The notes: generated by a model not told the origin, from the letters alone. A stretch of DNA of 64,000 bases from Acidimicrobiales bacterium (GCA_041394265.1 JAWKIO010000005.1:3100001-3164000); one strand, 5' to 3'; counted from the stretch's first letter, positions 41,469 through 53,100 are shown. Program-made: numbers and translations.

Positions 41469-42738
41469 CGGAATTCACGCGCGATGATTGCCGTTGGGCC
41501 TGGCGGCGACCGATGGTTGCCACCAGTTCGTCGAGTGCTGCGGGGGAGTGACCCGACACGAACGCGTCGCAGTAGGGCAGGGCGGCGGCCATCGAAGCGA
41601 CCAGGGGTTCATAGCCGGGGGCGGCCAATCGGGGATTGGCCCACACCACCCGCTCGGCGAGACGGTGCAGCCGAGCCATTGACCGGGTGAGCGACTCGGG
41701 CGGGTCGGTGTCCCATCCGTCCGACACGATCACCACCACGGCGCCCCGGACGAACCCGCCCCAGCGAGGATGCCGCAGCAACATCGACAGACTCGTGGCG
41801 AGTCGGGTGCCGCTGAAGCGGTCACCGACCTCGTCCGACGCACGATCGATCGCCGTGACCGCCGAACCGTGGCGCAGCGCCGGCGTGATCCGGGTGAGCG
41901 TCGTGGCGAACGCGAACACCTCGGCGTGGCCGGCGACGGCGAGCGCCCGGGTGAGGTGGAGGTAGGCCTGGGCGAACGACTCCATCGACCCACTGACATC
42001 GACGAGCACCACGATGCGACGAGGTCCGTGCGTGGTCTCGGTGAAGTCGATCCGCAGCGGGTCGCCCCCGGTCCGTCGGGCTCGGCGCATGGTGCTGCGG
42101 AGTGCTGGTCGACGACCGGTCGATGACCGGCGGCGGCGACGGCTGCGGCGAGTCGGCACCTCGAGCATGGTCTCGAGCAAGCGGCCGACTCGCAGCAACT
42201 CGGCCTCGTCGAGAAGGTCGAAGGGCCGATTCGCGTCGAAGGCGGCGTCCGAGGGGCGACGTTCCGGCACCAGGATCGAGGTGGCGTCGTCATCGTCGGT
42301 GTCGCCGTCATCGACGATGGTCGGCAGTGTCGCCCATGGCAGACCGGCTCCGGTCGTCGCCTCGCCCTCTGCGGTCGTGCGCCGCCGATGCTCCTCATCG
42401 CCCGTGCTGGTGGCGCTGTCCCCCCGCTTGGCGAGATTGCGCAGGTCGTTCGCCGTGTCAAAGAGGGCATCGAACAGGGCGTCGAAGGTGGGGAGCTGGT
42501 CGCGGTGCGAGATGAAGCTCAGCCGGGTGATCCAGTAGAGGTCGTCCCGAGTGATCGGTCCCGCTGCCGCGAGTGCTTCGGCGCAGCGGACCGATGAGCT
42601 CAGGGGCGCAGCGATTCCCACGGAGCGGAGCCGTTTGGCGAAGGCGGCGACGAACGATGCTCGATTGACCCCGGTGAAGAGATCATTGATCCCAGCGGAG
42701 CTGGTCGCGGCGCGTGGGTTCGCGGCGGGAGTGTTCAC
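41437..42738 (-). CDS. coxE: CoxE-like von Willebrand factor A protein
   Basis: A 433-residue cytosolic protein of the CoxE/VWA type. Such proteins work with a MoxR-like ATPase to load the copper-sulfur part of the CO dehydrogenase active site in Oligotropha. The VWA domain starts RIVVLVDVSGSMESF, with an intact MIDAS (D-x-S-x-S). A later SDGWDTDP is also typical. The N-terminal half is acidic and has a variable, arginine-rich linker near 195-225. It overlaps the coxD stop by 4 bp (GTGA) and is last in the cox operon. Confidence 0.87.
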   Translation of the reverse strand: MNTPAANPRAATSSAGINDLFTGVNRASFVAAFAKRLRSVGIAAPLSSSVRCAEALAAAGPITRDDLYWITRLSFISHRDQLPTFDALFDALFDTANDLRNLAKRGDSATSTGDEEHRRRTTAEGEATTGAGLPWATLPTIVDDGDTDDDDATSILVPERRPSDAAFDANRPFDLLDEAELLRVGRLLETMLEVPTRRSRRRRRSSTGRRPALRSTMRRARRTGGDPLRIDFTETTHGPRRIVVLVDVSGSMESFAQAYLHLTRALAVAGHAEVFAFATTLTRITPALRHGSAVTAIDRASDEVGDRFSGTRLATSLSMLLRHPRWGGFVRGAVVVIVSDGWDTDPPESLTRSMARLHRLAERVVWANPRLAAPGYEPLVASMAAALPYCDAFVSGHSPAALDELVATIGRRQAQRQSSRVNSVTKVTMDHRR

Positions 42739-43700
42739 GGTAGGGGTTCGGCACCTGCGTCGACGTGTGCTCGCATCGTCGCCAGATCGTCAGGTGTCTT
42801 GGCCAGTGCGCCGAGTGTGGCGAGGGTCGCGCTTCGGTCGAGCTCGCTGACGCCGAGCAGCTGCAAGGCCGATACCCAATCGATCGCCTCGGCGAGACCG
42901 GGTGCTTTGTCGAGCTCGAGGGCACGCACCTCGCCGACGAACGCCGTCGCCGCCCGGACGAGCGAGTCGGAGCTGCCGGCCACTCGTCGGCGCACGATGC
43001 CGGCTGCCGCATCGACGTCGGGGTAGTCGATCCAGTGATAGAAGCAGCGTCGCTTCAGGGCGTCGTGTAGCTCCCGACTCCGGTTCGACGTGAGGATCAC
43101 GATCGGAGGGCGGTCGGCATGGACCGTGCCGAGTTCGGGAATGGTCACGCTCTGTTCCCCGAGGAACTCGAACAGCAGTGCCTCGAACTCGTCGTCGGCC
43201 CGATCGATCTCGTCGATGAGCAGCACGGGTGGACGAGGGCCGTCGTGGCGTAGCGCCTGGAGCAGCGGGCGGTCGAGGAGGAAGGAGGCGTCGAAGAGAT
43301 CGGCCTCCGAGACGGCATCGCCGGTCGCCTCGGCCAGTCGGATCGACAGGAGCTGGCGAGGGTAGTTCCACTCGTAGAGCGCCTCGGAGGTGTCGATGCC
43401 CTCGTAGCACTGGAGCCGAATGAACCGAGTGTCGAGGGCCTGGGCGAGCGCTTTGGCCGCCGCCGTCTTGCCGACGCCGGGTTCCCCTTCGAGCAACACG
43501 GGCTGACCGAGCGACATCCCGAGGAACAGGGCCATGGCGAGGCCGTCGTCCACCAGGTAGTCGGCCGCGTCGAGCCGACGCCGCAGCTCACCCAGCGTCG
43601 GCAGTTCACCCAGCGTCGGCAGGGCGTCGGGCGTCGACAGTTCGTCTGGCATCGATTGTGCGTCCGGTGATGGCGAGACGTTGCCGTCGGCGTCGGTCAT
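42735..43700 (-). CDS. coxD: MoxR-family AAA+ ATPase (CoxD-like)
   Basis: AAA+ chaperone of 321 residues, partner of the VWA protein in maturing CO dehydrogenase in known loci. It has Walker A GEPGVGKT (72-79), Walker B LLIDEIDRAD and sensor 1 ILTSNRSRELHDALKRRC, the usual MoxR pattern. The first 40 residues are acidic and contain the tandem PTLGELPTLGEL. The ATG at 43700 overlaps the XdhC-type gene stop (ATGA); a much longer frame upstream is a shadow. Confidence 0.9.
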   Translation of the reverse strand: MTDADGNVSPSPDAQSMPDELSTPDALPTLGELPTLGELRRRLDAADYLVDDGLAMALFLGMSLGQPVLLEGEPGVGKTAAAKALAQALDTRFIRLQCYEGIDTSEALYEWNYPRQLLSIRLAEATGDAVSEADLFDASFLLDRPLLQALRHDGPRPPVLLIDEIDRADDEFEALLFEFLGEQSVTIPELGTVHADRPPIVILTSNRSRELHDALKRRCFYHWIDYPDVDAAAGIVRRRVAGSSDSLVRAATAFVGEVRALELDKAPGLAEAIDWVSALQLLGVSELDRSATLATLGALAKTPDDLATMRAHVDAGAEPLP

Positions 43701-44599
43701 GGGGTTGCGGCGAGTTCCTCGGCGTGACGAGTTCGGCAGCCGGGGTTGCAGTACCAGTAGTCGACCTCGTCGTGTCGGAGGTGGGGCGTGGTGTCGATCA
43801 CGGTCACCGTCATACCGCACATCGGGTCGATGGCCGTGGCCGGCCGTTGGATGTCGGCGGTCTTGGCCGGCTCGAGCCCCTCGAGCCGGATGGCTCGGAT
43901 CACGTCGGCAAGGATCGAGACGGCGATCTCCTCGGCGGTGCGAGCCCCGATGTGCAGGCCGACCGGGGAGTGGACAACCGAACGCTCCGCCACCGACAGG
44001 CCGAGTTCGTCGAGCACGGCGGCCCCTCGAACCGAGCTGGCGACGAGGCCGATGAAGCCGACGCCTTCGTCGAGCGCCGCCCGGATCGAATCGTGTTCGA
44101 ACCGGCCGTGGCTGGCAATGATCACCGCCGACGCACCACGAGGGTCGACGACGGCGTTCCCACTGGGCAGCACCTCGAAGCCGAGCTGGGGGCCAAGCGC
44201 CGACAGCGCCTCGGTGATCGGCGTGGCGCCGACGAGGCAGAGCCGGGGCGACGGCAGCTTGGGTTCGAGATACACCTCGATGGCGCCACCGGACAAGCAT
44301 GGATTGACGACCGTCTGCGCGCCTGGGCTCTCCGGGAAGGCCACGCCGTCGTCGGGGAGAATCCGTAGCAGGACGGGCTCACCGGTGGCCAGCACATCGA
44401 GAGCAGTGGTTCGCACCGACTCCTCTGCGCACTGACCACCGATGAACCCCTCGATGCTGCCGTCCGCGGCGACGACGGCAGCATCCCCTGGGCGGGCAGA
44501 GGTCGGACACTGGGCTCGCACCACCGTCGCCTGCACGAACGGGCGTCGTTGCGAGATGAGCTCGGCGACTCGGTCGGCCACCTTGCGTGATGCGGTCAT
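43697..44599 (-). CDS. XdhC/CoxF-type maturation factor with C-terminal YHS domain
   Basis: A 300-residue factor of the XdhC/CoxI/CoxF type, which inserts or sulfurates the molybdenum cofactor of molybdenum hydroxylases. The N-terminal XdhC domain has GSIEGFIGGQCAEESV, and the second domain is Rossmann-like (LCLVGATPITEALSALG, SHGRFEHDSIRAALDEG). A YHS metal-binding domain follows at about residues 258-296, with DPMCGMTVTV and YWYCNPGCRTRH carrying the cysteines. It lies directly behind coxL, separated by 28 bp, and overlaps coxD by 4 bp. Confidence 0.85.
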   Translation of the reverse strand: MTASRKVADRVAELISQRRPFVQATVVRAQCPTSARPGDAAVVAADGSIEGFIGGQCAEESVRTTALDVLATGEPVLLRILPDDGVAFPESPGAQTVVNPCLSGGAIEVYLEPKLPSPRLCLVGATPITEALSALGPQLGFEVLPSGNAVVDPRGASAVIIASHGRFEHDSIRAALDEGVGFIGLVASSVRGAAVLDELGLSVAERSVVHSPVGLHIGARTAEEIAVSILADVIRAIRLEGLEPAKTADIQRPATAIDPMCGMTVTVIDTTPHLRHDEVDYWYCNPGCRTRHAEELAATP

Positions 44600-44627
44600 C
44601 GTGGGTCCTTCTGCTCCGGTGTGCCGA

Positions 44628-47038
<2,411 letters not shown>

Positions 47039-47042
<4 letters not shown>

Positions 47043-47524
47043 GCGCTTGCTCCGATGGTGACGCTGGATTCCTTGGCTGCTGTCCACTGGATCGAACGGA
47101 CGATGGTCGCGTAGCCGGTACAGCGACAGATCTGGCCGCTGATCGCCTCGCGGATCTCGGCTTCGGTGGGCTGCGGGTTGTTGTCGAGCAAGGCCCGGGC
47201 GGTGAGCATCATGCCCGGGGTGCAGAACCCGCACTGGAGGCCGTGGCACTGCATGAAGCCCTCCTGGATCGGATCGAGCACGCCGTCGACTTCGAGGCCT
47301 TCGACCGTGCGGACCCGATGGCCGCCGGCCATGACGGCCAGCGTGGTGCAGCTCTTGACCGGCTCGTCGTCGATGAGGACCACGCAGGTGCCGCAGTTCG
47401 AGGTATCGCAACCCCAGTGGGTGCCGGTCAACCCGAGGTGGTCGCGAAGGAAGTGCACCAGCAGGGTGCGGGCTTCGACGTCACGAGTGACGTCCTCCCC
47501 ATTGACGTTCATCGTCACGTTCAT
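47039..47524 (-). CDS. coxS: Carbon-monoxide dehydrogenase small (2Fe-2S) subunit
   Basis: Carries the two 2Fe-2S clusters linking the molybdenum centre to FAD. The 161-residue protein has the plant-type ferredoxin motif GCDTSNCGTC with a fourth cysteine in VKSCT. The second cluster is bound by CGFCTPGM and ICRCTGY. Length and order are standard. The ATG at 47524 overlaps the coxM stop by one base (TGATG); a GTG three bases upstream is an alternative. The C-terminal 15 residues vary. Confidence 0.95.
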
Positions 47525-48399
47525 CACAGCGCTCCGTTGGCTCGGGCGACCGCCTTGCGCAGCGATCGAATGGTCAGTTCCTTGGCGAGATGGGTCTTGT
47601 AGGCCGCCGTGCCTCTGGTGTCGGTGCTCGGCGTGGCATGGTCGGCGGCGATCTGGCCGACCTGGGCGTAGAGCTCCTCGGACGGCTCCTGGCCCCGGAG
47701 GGCGTCGGTGATCGGGCCGATGTTGGTGAGGTTCGGTCCGACGGCGCAGAGCCCGACTCGTCCACCGGTGATCAGCCCGTTCTCGAGCGTCACCGAGGCG
47801 CCGGCCGACGCCACCGCCCAGTCGCCGGCTCGTCGTTCGACCTTGTGGTAGGCGCTCGACGAGTTGGCCACGATCGGAAAGCGAACTTCGGTGAGCATCT
47901 CGCCGTCACCGACGGCCGTTTCGTAGGGCCCCTGATGGAAGTCGTGCATCGGCAGCACTCGCTCGCCGGAGCTGCTGCGGATCACGCAGCTGGCGTCGAG
48001 CGTGTCGCAGACGGCCGACAGATCCTCGGCCGGGTCGGCCTGACACAGTGACCCGCCGAGTGTGCCGCGATTGCGCACCACCGGATCGGCGATCACCCGC
48101 TCGGCGTCACGGAAGATCGGGAAGACCGCCGCCAGCTGGTCGCTCTCGAGCAGCTGGCGGTGGCGGGTGAGTGCTCCGATCCGCACCTCGGTGTCGGTGA
48201 AGCGGATGTAGGCGAGTTCGTCGATCAGATCGTTGATGTCGATGATGTACTCGGGAGCGGCCATGCGCAGCTTCATCATCGGCAGCAGGCTGTGGCCGCC
48301 GGCAACGATGCGCGCCTCGTCGCCCAGCCGCTCCATCAGCGAGATGGCGTGGTCGACGCTGGTCGCCCGTTCGTACTCGAACGGTGCAGGTACCTGCAT
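47524..48399 (-). CDS. coxM: Carbon-monoxide dehydrogenase medium (FAD) subunit
   Basis: FAD-binding subunit passing electrons to the quinone pool in known systems. The 291-residue protein has the flavin-binding loops ARIVAGGHSLLPMMKLRM and RNRGTLGGSLCQADPAED (residues about 30-125), then the CO-dehydrogenase-type C-terminal domain with HKVERRAGDWAVAS. The ATG at 48399 has GGGGGA a few bases upstream. It is the first gene of the cox operon (M-S-L order) and is divergent from a LysR gene. Confidence 0.95.
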   Translation of the reverse strand: MQVPAPFEYERATSVDHAISLMERLGDEARIVAGGHSLLPMMKLRMAAPEYIIDINDLIDELAYIRFTDTEVRIGALTRHRQLLESDQLAAVFPIFRDAERVIADPVVRNRGTLGGSLCQADPAEDLSAVCDTLDASCVIRSSSGERVLPMHDFHQGPYETAVGDGEMLTEVRFPIVANSSSAYHKVERRAGDWAVASAGASVTLENGLITGGRVGLCAVGPNLTNIGPITDALRGQEPSEELYAQVGQIAADHATPSTDTRGTAAYKTHLAKELTIRSLRKAVARANGAL

Positions 48400-48488
48400 G
48401 TGTCCCCCTGTCCTCGTGCGCTCCGTCGGTGTGGCGGACGTCACTTTCGTTTCGACCATCGTCGTTCTCGGTCGCCGGGTCAACGTCG

Positions 48489-48508
48489 ACTTCATCGATT
48501 GCTGAAGT
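48489..48508. promoter_or_regulatory. Candidate LysR operator between coxM and the LysR gene
   Basis: ACTTCA (48489-48494) and TGAAGT (48503-48508) form an inverted repeat with an 8-bp spacer, 28 bp before the LysR -10 and 90 bp from the coxM start. A LysR site role is inferred from position. Confidence 0.45.
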
Positions 48509-48535
48509 GCTCTGGTCCGGCACCGATCCGTCTTC

Positions 48536-48541
48536 TACGTT
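48536..48541 (+). promoter_or_regulatory. -10 TACGTT, leaderless start of the LysR gene
   Basis: TACGTT ends 7 nt before the GTG at 48549. Confidence 0.5.
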
Positions 48542-48548
48542 GGGCGTC

Positions 48549-49508
48549 GTGACTCCCACCCAGCTGCGCACCTACGCCTCGATCGTGCGTCACGGATCAT
48601 CGAAAGCGGCTGCGGCGGAACTCGACGTCTCCGAAGCGGCGGTATCGAACCATGTGGCGTCGCTGCGCAAGGAGCTCGATGACGAGCTGTTCCACCGGAG
48701 CGGCACCGGCCTGTCGTTCACTCCCGGCGGACTGCGGCTGGCCACTCGCGCCGTCGAGCTCCTCGGCTTGCAGGATCAGACGCGGCTCGAGGTCAAGGCG
48801 GCGGCCAGCGGACGTCGGGTGCTTCGTCTCGCGGTGTCGTCGCTCTTCGGTGAACTCTGCGCCCCGGGGCTGATCGAGCTGTTCTCCACTCGAGCCAAAG
48901 ACCTCGACGTGGAGATGGCGGTGCACCCCGCCGGCGATGTCCCGGCGTTGCTCGCGTCGCGTGGTGCCGACATTGCGATCGGACCCAGCCTGCGAGCGGT
49001 CGACGGTCAGTTCGTCGCCACCGAGTTCCTCCGCTACACCCTCGTGGTCGTTGCGGCGCCGAACCACCGCTTCGCCGGGCGGCGGTTGACTCCCGGCGAG
49101 ATGGCCGAGGCCACATGGTACCTGGGTCCATCGGCGGTCGAGGCCGGTGGGGTTGCCCACGCCATGCTCGCCAATCTCGCCATTCCCGAGGCCAGGCAGC
49201 GCATCTTCCAGAGTCACGCCGCCGCGCTCGACGAGGCCCGAGGCGGGCAGGGGCTGGCGGTCATGCCCGAGAACCGGGTCGCCAAGGAGATCGCCGCCGG
49301 CAGCCTGGTCCGGGTCGACGGCCCCGGCACCCAGGCGAGCGGCACCTGGTCGGCGCTCACCCTGCCGCGTGATCGAGGCGTCAGCCCCGCAGCCGCCGAA
49401 CTGGCCCGCTTCGTGTCGACGCCCCGAGCCATCCAATCGATGCTCACCGGCTCGGGCGCCAACATCACCCACTTCCGCCCCAGCGTCCACGTCACCCTTT
49501 GGAGCTGA
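48549..49508 (+). CDS. LysR-family regulator next to the cox operon
   Basis: Transcriptional regulator of 319 residues. The N-terminal HTH (TYASIVRHGSSKAAAAELDV, continuing SEAAVSNHVASL) is LysR-type. The C-terminal substrate-binding domain starts RRVLRLAVSSLFGE. CbbR/CoxR-like regulators control CO and CO2 metabolism in other bacteria, and its divergence from coxM suggests it controls cox. The GTG start fits a leaderless -10 and lies before the first family residue. Its 3' end is followed at once by a repeat. Confidence 0.85.
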   Translation: MTPTQLRTYASIVRHGSSKAAAAELDVSEAAVSNHVASLRKELDDELFHRSGTGLSFTPGGLRLATRAVELLGLQDQTRLEVKAAASGRRVLRLAVSSLFGELCAPGLIELFSTRAKDLDVEMAVHPAGDVPALLASRGADIAIGPSLRAVDGQFVATEFLRYTLVVVAAPNHRFAGRRLTPGEMAEATWYLGPSAVEAGGVAHAMLANLAIPEARQRIFQSHAAALDEARGGQGLAVMPENRVAKEIAAGSLVRVDGPGTQASGTWSALTLPRDRGVSPAAAELARFVSTPRAIQSMLTGSGANITHFRPSVHVTLWS

Positions 49509-49515
49509 AACGGCT

Positions 49516-49566
49516 GCAACTTTGGAGAGTTGTTGCCGCCCAGAGGTGTCAGCTCGCCAAAGTTGC
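49516..49566. repeat. Inverted repeat with GCAACTTTGG arms, copy A
   Basis: GCAACTTTGG (49516-49525) and CCAAAGTTGC (49557-49566) are perfectly complementary around a 31-nt loop. The same arms occur at 54095-54145. This copy lies between the LysR stop and the asparaginase promoter. Confidence 0.75.
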
Positions 49567-49615
49567 TGCGGGTTTTGGGGGTGAGGGAGTGCGCGGGCGG
49601 GGGTGGTCGAGACCG

Positions 49616-49621
49616 TACGAT
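49616..49621 (+). promoter_or_regulatory. -10 TACGAT of the asparaginase gene
   Basis: TACGAT ends 7 nt before a GTG (49629) and 10 nt before an ATG (49632), which follow in the same frame. Leaderless spacing favours the GTG. Confidence 0.45.
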
Positions 49622-49628
49622 CACTCGG

Positions 49629-50633
49629 GTGATGGTCGAGACGAATCCCGTGGTCATTCGGATGTGGCGAGGCGATGCCGTCGAGTCGATCCATCGCGGT
49701 GCGTGGGTGGCAACCGACACCCAGGGCTCGGTGCTCGCATCAGTCGGTGATCCCTACCAGCTCACCTTTCCCCGGAGCGCCACGAAGGCGTTCCAGGCTC
49801 TCCCGCTGTTGCTCTCTGGCGCTGCCGAGGCGTTCGGTTTCGACGACGGCGACGTGGCGCTGGCGATGGCCTCCCACAGTGGTGAGTCGATGCATGTCGA
49901 GCGGGTGCTTGCCTCGCTCGAGCGCCTCGGTCTCACCGAAGATGCCCTGCAATGCGGCCCCCAGCAACCGATGGCCCCGTGGTCGACCGAGGGCAAGCGG
50001 CGGGCATCGATGAACTGTTCGGGCAAACACGTTGGCTTCCTTGCCGTCGCCCGCCAGCTCGATGCCGACCCTGCTGGCTACCTCGACCCCGACGGCGCCG
50101 TCCAGCAGGCCGTCTACGAGGCCACCAAGCGGATCACCGGCGCCGACGACGACGAGCTGTCGCTCGCCACCGATGGCTGCAGCGCTCCGACCTTCCGCAT
50201 GCCGCTTGCTCGTCTGGCCCAGGGCATCGCCCGCATCGCCAACCCCGACGGCATTGATGACGACCTGGCCGCTGCGTGTCGCCGGATGACGACTGCCGCC
50301 GCCGCATACCCGGAGCTCATCGGTGGGTCCAAGCACCGCAGCGACACGGACCTCATACGAGTCACCGAGGGCCGGCTGTTCGCCAAGGTCGGGGCCGAGG
50401 CCGTGCTCGTCGTCGGCGAGGTCGGCGGCAACGCCGCGTACGCCATGAAGATCGACGACGGCGGCGAGCGCGCCATCGCTCCGTTCATGCTCGACGTGCT
50501 GGTGGCGGGCGGTCGGCTGTCGGCCGATGAGCGTGACCAGCTCACCGAGTGGAACAACCGGGACCGTTCGAACTGGGACGGTCTCGTGGTGGGCCGGGTC
50601 GACATCGTGGAGACCGCAACGAAAGGCCGCTGA
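49629..50633 (+). CDS. Asparaginase II-family protein
   Basis: A 334-residue protein of the asparaginase II family (PF06089 type), distinct from the classical tetrameric asparaginases. Family stretches are HRGAWVATDTQG, PRSATKAFQALPLLL, MASHSGESMHVERV, MNCSGKHVGFLA and ATDGCSAPTFRMPL. A hydrolase for asparagine or a related amide is the usual label, though some members are poorly tested. GTG 49629 or ATG 49632 may be the start. It is followed by the MFS transporter gene with its own promoter. Confidence 0.88.
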   Translation: MMVETNPVVIRMWRGDAVESIHRGAWVATDTQGSVLASVGDPYQLTFPRSATKAFQALPLLLSGAAEAFGFDDGDVALAMASHSGESMHVERVLASLERLGLTEDALQCGPQQPMAPWSTEGKRRASMNCSGKHVGFLAVARQLDADPAGYLDPDGAVQQAVYEATKRITGADDDELSLATDGCSAPTFRMPLARLAQGIARIANPDGIDDDLAAACRRMTTAAAAYPELIGGSKHRSDTDLIRVTEGRLFAKVGAEAVLVVGEVGGNAAYAMKIDDGGERAIAPFMLDVLVAGGRLSADERDQLTEWNNRDRSNWDGLVVGRVDIVETATKGR

Positions 50634-50652
50634 ACAGCGAGTCGAGATCAGG

Positions 50653-50658
50653 TAGCGT
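50653..50658 (+). promoter_or_regulatory. -10 TAGCGT, leaderless start
   Basis: TAGCGT ends 7 nt before the ATG at 50666. Confidence 0.5.
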
Positions 50659-50665
50659 CGCTGCG

Positions 50666-52018
50666 ATGCCCTCGATGATCGCGCCCCTGCGGCGCCCGGT
50701 GTTCCGCAGGATGGTGGCGTCGCAGTTCGCCGCCGAATCGGGCGACGGCGTCACCCTCGTCGCTCTGCCGCTCTACGTCTTCGAGCGCACCAACTCCGCA
50801 CTCGCAACATCGCTGACCTTCACGGCCGAGCTGGTGGGTGGCGTCGTGCTCGGTGTCGTCGGCGGTGTGCTGGCCGACGCGCTCGATCGGCGACGCGTTC
50901 TCATGATCTCCGCCGCGATCCGTGGGCTGTTGCTGATGGCCGCCTTCGCCGTCGAGCCCATCGCGCTCGCCGTCGGCTTTGGTGTGCTGGCGCGAGCAAT
51001 GGGGTCGGTCGACAATCCGTCGTTCGACGCTCTCGTTCCCGGCCAGGCCGAGGGCGACCTACAACAGGTCCTGGCCGTTCGGCGGTTGATCCAGGCGGTA
51101 TCGATCACCGTTGGCCCTGCGCTCGGCGCCGTCGCCGTCGAGTTGGTCGGAGCGCGCTCTGCCATTCTGCTGAACGCCGCAGCATTCGCAATCTCGTTCT
51201 CGTTGATGGCGACGTTGCCCGGACTCGACAAGGGGCTGTCGGCCCGTCGGGCGTCGCGTGCGGGGCACACCGTCGGCGAACAGTTCGGCGAGATGCTCGG
51301 TGGGATGAGCGTGGTCGCCACAACCCGTGGGGTTCGCCGCCTGGTCACCTACAACGTGTTCGTGATGGCCACGGTCGCTGCCGTGATGGGGGCCGCCGTC
51401 ATCTGGTACGAGGTCGACCTCGATGTGTCGGGATCATGGTTCGGTCTCGCCATTGCCGCCTACGGGGTCGGTGCTGCCGTCGGTATGGGTGCGTTCGGCG
51501 GCGTTCACTTCAAGCTCCCCCTGCCCCTGATCGTGCTCTGTGCGACGCCGATCTACGCCTTCTCCTCGGCGATCGGCGTGCTGTTCGAGGCACCGTGGCT
51601 GTTGCCCCTCGGCTGGCTGATCTGGGGCATCGCCCTCGGGCCGGAGTTGGTGCTCGGTGAGGTGACGATCGTCAGCAACGTGCCTGAGGAGAAGCTCGGC
51701 CGGGCCTTCGCCGGCATCGGGGTCGGGACGACGCTCGGCATGGCCGCGGGCTACGCCGTCGTCGGTCCGGCGCTGGAGGCGTACGGCGCCAAACCCACGA
51801 TCCTCGTGACGTCGGTCTTGGTGTTCGTGCTCGGGATGAGCTGGATCGGGCCGGCGATCGACGTTCGTCGTGCCGGGTCCGACTCGTTCTGGGTGCTACC
51901 GGAGCACGACGGCACGGTGCCGGGAACGACGGTGTCGGGTACGACGGTGTCGGGAGAGGCAGCCAGCCTCGACGGCACCGATGATGTCGCTCAGAGCGGT
52001 GGGGCCACGTCGTCGTAG
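50666..52018 (+). CDS. MFS transporter
   Basis: Major facilitator exporter-like protein of 450 residues with about 11-12 membrane helices. The loop between helices 2 and 3 reads GGVLADALDRRRVLM, the family G-x3-D-x2-R-R motif. It resembles macrolide-efflux-type MFS proteins, but no substrate can be named. The C-terminal 45 residues are soluble, with a repeated VPGTTVSGTTVSGE, and overlap the convergent surface-protein gene by 28 bp. The ATG at 50666 follows a leaderless -10. Confidence 0.85.
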   Translation: MPSMIAPLRRPVFRRMVASQFAAESGDGVTLVALPLYVFERTNSALATSLTFTAELVGGVVLGVVGGVLADALDRRRVLMISAAIRGLLLMAAFAVEPIALAVGFGVLARAMGSVDNPSFDALVPGQAEGDLQQVLAVRRLIQAVSITVGPALGAVAVELVGARSAILLNAAAFAISFSLMATLPGLDKGLSARRASRAGHTVGEQFGEMLGGMSVVATTRGVRRLVTYNVFVMATVAAVMGAAVIWYEVDLDVSGSWFGLAIAAYGVGAAVGMGAFGGVHFKLPLPLIVLCATPIYAFSSAIGVLFEAPWLLPLGWLIWGIALGPELVLGEVTIVSNVPEEKLGRAFAGIGVGTTLGMAAGYAVVGPALEAYGAKPTILVTSVLVFVLGMSWIGPAIDVRRAGSDSFWVLPEHDGTVPGTTVSGTTVSGEAASLDGTDDVAQSGGATSS

Positions 52019-53100
52019 GGCTCGTCGTCCTCGACGGCGCGACGCCGGCTCATCACGTAGCCGGTGAGGCTGGCCAGTCCGATGGCCAAGGGGATCAGGA
52101 ACAGTAGGGGTGACTGGGTCCACGAGTCGGCGTTCGACGAGGGAGGATCGAGCACGGCGGTGTCTTCGGTGGTGTCGGCGTCGCCAGTGGCCGCATCGGT
52201 GGTCGGTGGGGCCGTCGTGGGCGCCTCGGTCGTCGGGGTCGTGGTGGTGGGCGCCTCGGTGGTGTCGGTCGTCTCGGTCGTCGTGGCGCTCGCTCCCGAG
52301 CGAGCGGACGGTGCCGGCACGTCGGTTTGGCCCAGCTCGAACAGCACGCCGGTGCCGAAGACGCTGGGATCGTCGAACGATCGGTCGTCGGGATCGGTGT
52401 CGCTCCAGATCACCTTCAGGTCGCGGTCGGCGGTCGTCGCGCCGTTGGCGTGCACCTGGAAGCCGAGGCTCAGGCCGTGGGCCGGTTCGATCCACTCGGA
52501 GAAGTCGATGACTCCCTCGAGCCCCCAGCCGTCGGGCGTGGCGAACACGAAGCCCTCGACATCGAAGGTGTCGACGTTGGTGCCGCTGAGGGTGAGGGTG
52601 GTCGGATCAGTGTTGCCGATGTCGACGGCGCTGAACCGGACCTGGCCGATGCCCGGCCCGTAGGTCGTGGTGTCGATCGCATCGGTGGCGTTGAGGAACA
52701 CCTCGATCGAGTCCTCGTTCCAGTAGTTCTCCTCGTGCTGGCCGGCGATGATCGACGCATCGGTGATGGTGGCCGAGACGAAGAGCCTCGAACCCTGCGC
52801 CGCAACGGACCACGTGAGCTCACCGGTGGTCGCGGGGTCGGCCGAGGGCGTCGGTCCGTCGGTCGAGACGATCGCTGGCACCTCGGCCCAGTCGTCGAGG
52901 TTGCCGTCGATTGTGATCCCGAGGTCTCCATCGGCGACCCACGGGAGGTAGACCGCCTCGCGTCCGACGGGAGCTGGCACCTGGTCGATGCCGTCGACGG
53001 CCCCGGCAGCTGACGGGGCAGCGACGAGTGCGCACACACCGATCGTCGCGGCGGTTGGACGCCAGAAGCGTCGCCGGAGTGTTGCTTCGCCGTGCTGCAT
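51991..53100 (-). CDS. Surface protein with CBM9/DOMON-like domain and C-terminal anchor
   Basis: An exported 369-residue protein. A signal peptide (about 1-34, ending AAGA) precedes a beta-rich domain of the CBM9-like/DOMON type, shown by GNLDDWAEVPAI, YWNEDSIEVFLNATDA and GLSLGFQVHAN. A threonine/glutamate/proline-rich linker (about 275-320) leads to a membrane helix and an acidic cytoplasmic tail. A carbohydrate or heme-binding surface role is possible. Its 3' end overlaps the MFS gene by 28 bp. Confidence 0.7.
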   Translation of the reverse strand: MQHGEATLRRRFWRPTAATIGVCALVAAPSAAGAVDGIDQVPAPVGREAVYLPWVADGDLGITIDGNLDDWAEVPAIVSTDGPTPSADPATTGELTWSVAAQGSRLFVSATITDASIIAGQHEENYWNEDSIEVFLNATDAIDTTTYGPGIGQVRFSAVDIGNTDPTTLTLSGTNVDTFDVEGFVFATPDGWGLEGVIDFSEWIEPAHGLSLGFQVHANGATTADRDLKVIWSDTDPDDRSFDDPSVFGTGVLFELGQTDVPAPSARSGASATTTETTDTTEAPTTTTPTTEAPTTAPPTTDAATGDADTTEDTAVLDPPSSNADSWTQSPLLFLIPLAIGLASLTGYVMSRRRAVEDDEPYDDVAPPL

